Below the pieces are notes generated by a model. That model saw only the letters and a list, made by a program, of their open reading frames with translations. It did not search any database and was not told the DNA's origin. Positions 59,801 to 64,000 of a DNA stretch of 64,000 nucleotides are shown here, piece by piece (within the stretch, counting starts at the first letter, position 1; the number at the start of each line of letters is the position of its first letter). The DNA comes from JBEKYD01 sp052148435 (GTDB lineage Bacteria; Acidobacteriota; Terriglobia; Bryobacterales; Bryobacteraceae), in the NCBI GenBank assembly GCA_052148435.1, contig JBKQIF010000115.1:74384-138383 (forward strand). The letters run 5' to 3'. The translations under genes and the position numbers were made by a program.

Positions 59801-60079
59801 CTTGCTGAAAGTGAGCTTGTAGTTCCCGGTTCGAACGGAAACTGCGTCGTAAATGCCCGCATCGTTCGTCGTTGCTACCTTTGTGACACCAGTGTCCGTA
59901 TCGACAAGCGTGACCTTCGCGCCGGGGATCACGCCGCCTGAAGCATCGGTAACCGTGCCGCGGATGTCGCCGGAACCGGCGTTTTGCGCCAGCCCGGGAC
60001 CTGCCACGCAGCACAACACAAGGAGCACGGCCGGAAGAGTCCGTCCGCGCGCCGCTGATAATTGCAAGCGTCTCAACAT
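56810..60079 (-). CDS. TonB-dependent receptor with N-terminal carboxypeptidase-regulatory-like domain (Oar-like)
   Basis: A roughly 1090-residue outer-membrane protein with a Sec signal (PAVLLVLCCVAGPGLAQ). A carboxypeptidase-regulatory-like domain follows (about 35-120: GDIRGTVTDASGGVIPGAKV, then NYKLTFSKEGFGQF), then the plug (about 125-240: VEVTGQATLLQTESGQQGSE; FSVNGNMPWESNFLTDGG) and a long 22-strand barrel ending in LQLGARFAF with the terminal Phe typical of BAM substrates. It is the acidobacterial type of receptor, likely importing or exporting large substrates such as oligosaccharides. ATG 60079 has GGAGAG 9 nt upstream; ATG 60088 directly abuts that site. A good promoter and terminator frame it as a single-gene unit. 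Confidence 0.93.
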   Translation of the reverse strand: MLRRLQLSAARGRTLPAVLLVLCCVAGPGLAQNAGSGDIRGTVTDASGGVIPGAKVTLVDTDTGVTKVATTNDAGIYDAVSVRTGNYKLTFSKEGFGQFTRDSVTVDVGVTMVDAQLSVGAAVQQVEVTGQATLLQTESGQQGSELPKESMAMLPNVGQDWANFTQVLPGVSGGGTSFSVNGNMPWESNFLTDGGAITYPQSSNVDDAIFETVAEVAISTSSFDAQYGVGGSVFNEITKSGTNRFHGAAYYYVQNNFFNARSFFSGSVPNLRWDNYGGSIGGPIKKNKAFFYFNVDRLINRSSAYSYYTFATPAMAAGNFSGSVFPTVYDPATWNGTTRTAFPGNVIPSSRIDPLAAKIQAYFPQPNLPGVSNNWWKPQLSSSPLPRYFGRLDYQLNDKHRLTGSVMERDLPLFFPNPGCPTDCQQGDVDAQHVQISEIWTISATTVNEFRMAFARQGNWFDPVTAGTGWAAKLGWNYAEADVPPAVTIGGPVAGMTWGGSAVNALLTEASYDPSDVVTMIRGKHIIKFGGDYLAEQDNSTIWGNEQSGLFTFSGVYTQPSPSNSSGGGLGYADFLLGQVAAWSATNAPEVGMRMKIPQAFIQDDYKVTPHLTLNLGLRYEYQHGWDEIKNRIGVFDPTIQNSATGTLGAMWFGGQNGRTALQKTKPDIFLPRIGFAWAPMPKLSIRGGFGIYSYLWSLDNYGENALGFGFGGSGSLADSTYINPVFQLSSPNPPLNYVAASTNPAAYNGHAVNEYPYNTAIARNYQWSVSVQRQLPSSMVAEVAYVGSHGTGLPFEIDSNEVPANKLGPNAQNNRPFPQFLGINGDSYNAISNYDSLQVSMKKRFGHGASFDVNYTWSKMLDDQDSSGWGRIAGSPIYQDAYNPQVNYGPSQFDIGQALKGDVVYALPFGKGQTFLKDQGGIVDALLGGWHASGIFIIETGTPFTPVWGGANLSGSAPNGNLYLAGFSAAESWYPNVVGNWHASNQNVNQWFNPAAFAEPAPYTFGDMGRNVLFGPGERTLNFSMGKTFRIPKLGEGGQVQVRFDATNVFNHPCFSNPNANIGTPAAGIITGTTVGGRVLQLGARFAF

Positions 60080-60356
60080 AAGCTTCATCTCTCCATGGAG
60101 GTTAAGAATCTGTCAGTTCGCACACGATCCCCGCCGTAGGACACGCAAGCGCACACCTCGGGCAACTCGGAAAACAGATAAAATACTCTTGTGAATGGAT
60201 TTACAGGCGTCCAAACGAGGAACGGACTCGACTTGTCAAAACCTTCGTACAAGCACTAACCGCGCTTTCCGGGTCCTCGCAGCGCACACTCAGCGCTTCA
60301 AGGCCCACTAGACTTGCGCCCAGGACCCCATACTTCTAATTCTGCAATGTAGCTTA

Positions 60357-60385
60357 TTTATACTACCGGAGAAGCCCTAAGTCAA
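60357..60385 (-). promoter_or_regulatory. Sigma70-type promoter of the TonB receptor gene
   Basis: On the minus strand TTGACT (60380-60385) is followed after 17 nt by an AT-rich -10 hexamer at 60357-60362. The -35 matches consensus at 5 of 6 positions. The transcript would have a leader of about 270 nt. Confidence 0.55.
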
Positions 60386-60425
60386 TGTTTTTTGGAGATT
60401 CGGCGCCTTTTCTGGCATTCATGTC

Positions 60426-60443
60426 TGCAGAAAGCGCTTACAG
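60426..60443. promoter_or_regulatory. Candidate LacI-family operator
   Basis: TGCAGAAAGCGCTTACAG centres on the palindrome AAGCGCTT and resembles LacI/CcpA-type sites (TGTAAGCGCTTNCA). It lies about 40 bases upstream of the TonB receptor -35, so it could control sugar-responsive expression. No LacI gene is in the window. Confidence 0.35.
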
Positions 60444-60490
60444 GAAGGGGCCGTGCAACGTGTCGCTCTGTACCTGTTCCGCCGTCGCAC

Positions 60491-61684
60491 TCATTTTGGG
60501 GTATCCGGGTCCGATCGGTCTTCTTTTGTCGGCCGTAGGTGCATTTCTTCAAAAATATGCTTGAGCCGATCCTTCATGTCCCTGATCCTCTGGAACTCGG
60601 CCAGTTCACGGCGGGCATCGTCGGCCTTCCCTAAGTCGCGATAGACCGACGCCAGCCGGTAACGGATCACGGCGTCGAAGGGCTCCAGTTGAGCGGCGCG
60701 AACCAGTTGGGCTTCCGCTTTCTCGGGCTGGTGCATCGCGGCCAGCGTCTTTCCTACACCGAGGTTGGCGTCGGCGTCGTTGGGTTCGAGGCTCAAAGCC
60801 CGCGAGTAGTGTTCGTAAGCGGCCTTCAGGTCGTCTCCGCGGAACGCGATCTCCCCCAGCCGGCACTCGGACTTTTCATCGAAGGGATTGGCCGCCAGGG
60901 CGGCCCGGTACTCCTTTTCCGGTTCCTTTGGATCGGCTGACGGCCCGGTACTGAGTAGTTCCGCCAGCTCGAAATGAACCCCGGCGAGTTCCGGGGCGAT
61001 TTTCAGCGCTTCGCGATCTTGTGCGATGGCTCCCTTGGTGTCGCCCTGTCTCTGCAACTGCTGGGCCATCACCTGGTGCATGCGCGCGGAGTTTGGATCG
61101 GTCATTGCCAGGGCAAGCAGGGTTTCGTCGGCAAGATTCGAGTAGATTCGATGCGCCACATACAGGATGTCGGGATTCGTCGGCTGCAGTTGGCGAAGAA
61201 CGGCCACCACGCGTGTCGCCTCGTCTAACTCGCCTTTCCCATTGTAGATTTCGATCAACTCCATGCCGGCCTCGACGCGAATCTTCTCTTCTTTCAATTG
61301 CGGGAAGGCCTTTTCCAGGTCGGCCTTGGCGAGGCTGGTCTGGCCGGCCCGTTTTTCGCAGATCCCCAGAAGGGCTTGAATATTCCAGAGTGCCGGCCGA
61401 AGCTCGAGGGCGCGGCGCAGTTCCCCCGCCGCCGTGTCATACTTCCCCTGGAAAAAGAGGACCACTCCGAGGTTGGCGCGGGCGTCGACGTTGTTGGGAT
61501 CGAGAGCCAGAATAGCGTTGAATTCCCGCGCCGCAAAGTCCGGCCGGTTTGTTTTCAGGAACTCCTGCGCCTGCCGGAGATGCGACTCGATCTGCTGCTG
61601 CCCGCCGGGGCCGGATTGGCCAAGGGCCGTCCCGATGGTCAGAAGAAGCGCCGTAAAGGTGCGCCTGAGCGCCGTGCTGGTCAT
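60491..61684 (-). CDS. TPR-repeat secreted protein
   Basis: A 397-residue protein with a signal peptide (about 1-22, FTALLLTIGTALGQ) and about nine TPRs from residue 30 to 385 (AAREFNAILALDPNNVDARA; AAGELRRALELRPALWNIQA; AAYEHYSRALSLEPNDADAN), with a charged C-terminal tail (KEDRSDPDTPK). ATG 61684 is chosen because the signal starts there; the longer frame to 61825 reads through the AGCTGA-type repeat. It lies upstream of the TonB receptor gene in the same direction but is separated from it by the receptor's own promoter. The likely role is a periplasmic scaffold, exact partner unknown. Confidence 0.85.
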   Translation of the reverse strand: MTSTALRRTFTALLLTIGTALGQSGPGGQQQIESHLRQAQEFLKTNRPDFAAREFNAILALDPNNVDARANLGVVLFFQGKYDTAAGELRRALELRPALWNIQALLGICEKRAGQTSLAKADLEKAFPQLKEEKIRVEAGMELIEIYNGKGELDEATRVVAVLRQLQPTNPDILYVAHRIYSNLADETLLALAMTDPNSARMHQVMAQQLQRQGDTKGAIAQDREALKIAPELAGVHFELAELLSTGPSADPKEPEKEYRAALAANPFDEKSECRLGEIAFRGDDLKAAYEHYSRALSLEPNDADANLGVGKTLAAMHQPEKAEAQLVRAAQLEPFDAVIRYRLASVYRDLGKADDARRELAEFQRIRDMKDRLKHIFEEMHLRPTKEDRSDPDTPK

Positions 61685-61750
61685 AGCTAGATTTTGACGC
61701 AGTTTGAGCCAAGCCGGCGACGGCAGCGTGTCACCGAAGCCCTTGACCGG

Positions 61751-61780
61751 GGCTGAAAGCTGACCGCCGACGGCTGACCG
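61751..61780 (+). repeat. AGCTGA-type dispersed repeat, copy 4
   Basis: GGCTGAAAGCTGACCGCCGA then CGGCTGACCG, in the divergent region between the TPR gene and the AAA ATPase gene. It resembles the copy at 6728-6759. Confidence 0.55.
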
Positions 61781-61872
61781 TTTCTCATGAGCGTCCCCAA
61801 AAGTCGCTACTGCCCTGCTAACCATCGCTATTCTAGAGGCGCTAGCCCATCCGGTGTATATTTCAAGTCTGT

Positions 61873-63153
61873 ATGGCTGTCGCCCTGCCCATCACGCCGC
61901 TTCCCCGCGCTGACTGGCGGCCCACTATCCCCGACCGGGTCGACCAGTTGGGTGTTCCGAAATCGCTTATCAGCGACCTGATCTTGAGGTATCTTTGGCT
62001 GCACGGCGCCGGCTCGCTCGCCAGTCTGCACGAGGCGCTCAAGCTTTCGTTCCCCGTGCTCGAAACCCTCTTCCACCAGTTCCGCCAGCAACAGTTGCTG
62101 GACGTGAAGGGGATGATGGGCAACGACTACGTGTTCACTTTGACCAGCGCCGGCCGCATACTCGCTTCGGCGCGCAACGAAATTTGCGCGTATGCCGGGC
62201 CGGCTCCGGTCTCGATCCAGCAGTATACCGAAGTGGTCCGGGCACAGTCGGCCCATCCCCGGCTCAGCCGGGAAAGTCTGCGTCAGGCCTTCTACGACCT
62301 CGTCCTCCCGGACGCGCTGCTCGATCAGTTGGGCCCTTCCCTCATCGGCCACCAATCCCTGTTCCTGTATGGCGGCACAGGCAACGGCAAAACCAGCATC
62401 GCCGAGCGCATCCTCCGCATTTATAAGGACAAAATTCTGGTGCCCTACGCCGTCGAAGTGGACGGGCACATCATCACTTTATACGACCCCGTAGTGCACC
62501 GCGCCGTCGAGAGCGACGATGAACTGCACGATCCGCGATGGGTGCTGTGCGAGCGCCCGTGCATCGTGGTGGGTGGCGAGCTGTCCGCGGCCATGCTTGA
62601 ATTGCGCCTGGATGAGGGTACTCGCGTCTTCATTTCCCCATGCCAGATGAAGGCCAACAACGGCATCCTGCTGATCGACGACTTCGGCCGCCAGCGCCTC
62701 GCTCCCCAGGAGTTGCTCAACCGGTGGATCGTGCCATTGGACCGCCGCGTCGATTATCTGTCGCTCACTTCCGGCATGAAATTTCAGGCTCCCTTCGAGA
62801 TGATGGTGGTCTTTTCCACCAACCTCAACCCCAAAGACCTGGCGGACGAGGCCTTTCTGCGCCGCATCCAGACCAAGGTTCTGGTTGGCGACATTACCCC
62901 CGAGGTCTTCGACCAGATATTCCGGCAGGTCGTCGACACCAACAAGATCCCGTGTGACCCAAATACCGCCGAATACCTGCGCGAGGCTTGCATCAGGGCC
63001 GGAGCAACCACCCTCCGCGCCTGCTATCCGAGCGACATTTACAAGCTGGTTCGCGCCATCAGCGAGTACGACGGCCGCCCCGTCCGCATTACCAAGCCCA
63101 ATATCGACCACGCCGTGAGCCTGTACTTCGCCAAAGACCCCGACGTCCGTTAA
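61873..63153 (+). CDS. AAA-type ATPase with N-terminal winged-helix-like region
   Basis: A 426-residue cytoplasmic protein. Residues about 25-105 look like a winged helix (SLISDLILRYLWLHGAGSLA, then VLETLFHQFRQQQLLDVKG). The P-loop is YGGTGNGKTSIAERI (Walker A, 167-175), Walker B is NGILLIDDFGRQ (Asp269, Asp270), sensor 1 is MVVFSTNLNP, and arginine-finger candidates lie in FLRRIQTKVLV. No membrane segment is present. Members occur beside type II/IV secretion and pilus genes in acidobacteria, but none is seen here. The only promoter-like element is TATATT at 61857-61862, about 10 bases before ATG 61873, with no Shine-Dalgarno sequence, so the mRNA may be leaderless. Confidence 0.85.
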   Translation: MAVALPITPLPRADWRPTIPDRVDQLGVPKSLISDLILRYLWLHGAGSLASLHEALKLSFPVLETLFHQFRQQQLLDVKGMMGNDYVFTLTSAGRILASARNEICAYAGPAPVSIQQYTEVVRAQSAHPRLSRESLRQAFYDLVLPDALLDQLGPSLIGHQSLFLYGGTGNGKTSIAERILRIYKDKILVPYAVEVDGHIITLYDPVVHRAVESDDELHDPRWVLCERPCIVVGGELSAAMLELRLDEGTRVFISPCQMKANNGILLIDDFGRQRLAPQELLNRWIVPLDRRVDYLSLTSGMKFQAPFEMMVVFSTNLNPKDLADEAFLRRIQTKVLVGDITPEVFDQIFRQVVDTNKIPCDPNTAEYLREACIRAGATTLRACYPSDIYKLVRAISEYDGRPVRITKPNIDHAVSLYFAKDPDVR

Positions 63154-63602
63154 CTACCGAGCCGCAGCCAAAGGGAGCGGTTTTTGCCACGCGTCCACCC
63201 GTGTCAGCCGGGCCGCCCGCCGCGGCGCGGTCCCCTCGTACCGCGGTTTGCTCCCGTCTGTGCGCTTTTGTGCATGAAGTGGAGCAGCTACCGGCTCTCC
63301 CGCTAGTTCAGACGTAACGGCGTTTTGTTCGTTTTTGTGCACATCCAATGGTTTCAGTTGGACTGGAGAAGGCATCGTGCCAATGCGGCTAAGTACTTAT
63401 AATAGAGATTGATAGAGGCGCAAATGGGTTAGTTCGGGAAGGCTCGAATACGCACCCGCAGGGCCAGCCTCCCGGGCTGTGCATTGGCTGGCGATTCAAC
63501 TGCCCCACGTTGAAACTTGCTGCCGGGGTCCGTCTCCTGGTAATCTAGTAGATCCCCGTAATGTGATCTCGCTTTGGGTGGGAGTATTGCGGGTGTAGGG
63601 AT
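63154..63602. other. Intergenic region upstream of the tRNA-tuf cluster
   Basis: About 450 bases with no gene. Two degenerate TGCACAAAA motifs lie on the minus strand (near 63269 and 63335), and a perfect TATAAT at 63398-63403 lacks a good -35, so it is only a weak promoter candidate for the tRNA-tuf transcript. A TTGAAA at 63510-63515 has no well-placed -10. Confidence 0.45.
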
Positions 63603-63691
63603 GGACGGGTGGCTGAGCGGTCAATAGCAACGGGCTGTAAACCCGTCGGGCCTTGCGCCCTACGGAGGTTCAAATCCTCCCCCGTCCACCA
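63603..63691 (+). tRNA. tRNA-Tyr (anticodon GTA)
   Basis: The acceptor stem GGACGGG pairs with CCCGTCC, the anticodon loop CTGTAAA carries GTA, there is a long class II variable arm, the T-arm is GGAGGTTCAAATCCTCC, and the CCA end is encoded. It is the first gene of the tRNA-tuf cluster. Confidence 0.95.
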
Positions 63692-63750
63692 GCAAGTTTT
63701 GTAAAATAGTATGGAAGGTTGCCGCTTGGCAATCTCCGAAGATCCAACAC

Positions 63751-63826
<76 letters not shown>

Positions 63827-63873
63827 GTTTTCCCCCTGTTACCCAATCACGGACAGGCAAAGAAGGATTCGGC

Positions 63874-64000
63874 ATGGCAAAGGAAAAATTCGACCGCAAC
63901 AAGCCGCACGTCAACATCGGAACCATCGGACACATCGATCACGGCAAGACCACGCTGACGGCCGCGATCACCAAGGTGCTGGCCAAGCACAATCCGAAAA
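63874..64000 (+). CDS. tuf: Translation elongation factor Tu, N-terminal fragment (runs off the right edge)
   Basis: MAKEKFDRNKPHVNIGTIGH then IDHGKTTLTAAITKVLAKHN is unmistakable EF-Tu. The P-loop reads GHIDHGKTT (normally GHVDHGKTT, a conservative change). GAAGGA lies 6 nt before ATG 63874. EF-Tu delivers aminoacyl-tRNA to the ribosome. The order tRNA-Tyr, tRNA-Thr, tuf matches the classic bacterial tufB operon, in which further tRNA genes may be present. Only the first 42 residues are inside the window. Confidence 0.98.
   Translation, partial: MAKEKFDRNKPHVNIGTIGHIDHGKTTLTAAITKVLAKHNPK

Larger units (their letters stand above)
60089..60490. other. Intergenic region between two leftward genes: leader and promoter of the TonB receptor gene
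   Basis: About 400 bases with no gene. They contain a long leader (about 270 nt), a promoter at 60357-60385 and a palindromic site at 60426-60443. No tRNA, riboswitch motif or repeat was recognised. Confidence 0.5.

Noticed and set aside
63154..63375. 73-residue minus-strand frame before the tRNA genes
   Set aside because: Its start and middle derive from the degenerate TGCACAAAA motifs; no other support.

Overview
The window looks like a chromosomal segment of an acidobacterium, most likely a Bryobacterales / Candidatus Solibacter-type soil organism. This is an inference from gene content: GC-rich DNA, seven secreted proteins of the FG-GAP/VCBS + ASPIC/UnbV (CRTAC1) type, a large TonB-dependent receptor with an N-terminal carboxypeptidase-regulatory domain, many Tat-type signal peptides, many TPR proteins and several glycoside hydrolases. 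No rRNA, phage, intact insertion sequence or CRISPR array was seen.

Layout. 1-5.5 kb is the edge of a surface-polysaccharide region: the 5' end of a NusG/UpxY-type antiterminator, a small zinc-ribbon membrane protein, a TPR protein coupled to a J-domain membrane protein, a FecR-domain protein divergent from it across a palindrome-rich promoter region, and an O-antigen-ligase-like polymerase. 5.5-14.7 kb carries a cation diffusion facilitator, a YceI/FAD-oxidoreductase pair, a DUF5597-type beta-galactosidase, dihydroxyacetone-kinase subunits (DhaL-DhaK), an M19 dipeptidase homologue lacking part of its metal site, and an iron-sulfur-flavoprotein-like reductase. 14.8-22.6 kb holds two TPR proteins and two CRTAC1 proteins. 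23.2-30 kb is a glycoside hydrolase block (GH42, GH2, GH97). 30-36.6 kb is a run of secreted proteins: HzsA-like monohaem protein, CRTAC1, YVTN propeller/dihaem cytochrome, regulator-type propeller, RidA.

36.7-47.2 kb has an orphan periplasmic binding protein and then a tightly coupled trio: TPR/FG-GAP giant, membrane pentahaem cytochrome with TPRs, CRTAC1 protein, followed by an amidase. 47.4-48.4 kb is a toxin-antitoxin spot: a frameshifted NadS/HigA-type antitoxin gene abutting an intact VapBC-like pair. 49-53.6 kb is a histidine kinase, response regulator, CRTAC1 protein and nucleoside hydrolase. 54.1-54.8 kb is a deletion scar joining the front of an aldo/keto reductase gene to the back of a DUF362 gene. 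54.8-61.7 kb holds another CRTAC1 protein, the TonB-dependent receptor with a clear terminator and promoter, and a TPR protein. The window ends with an AAA ATPase and the housekeeping cluster tRNA-Tyr, tRNA-Thr, tuf.

Intergenic DNA carries several dispersed repeat families: long double-hairpin palindromes (REP/BIME-like), a repeat with an internal GTCGAG/CTCGAC hairpin, AGCTGA-type repeats, and a TGCACAAAAATGCACAA motif. Taken together the region suggests a scavenger of plant or microbial polysaccharides that exports many beta-propeller and haem proteins. The least explained part is the repeated pairing of CRTAC1 proteins with TPR and multihaem cytochrome partners.
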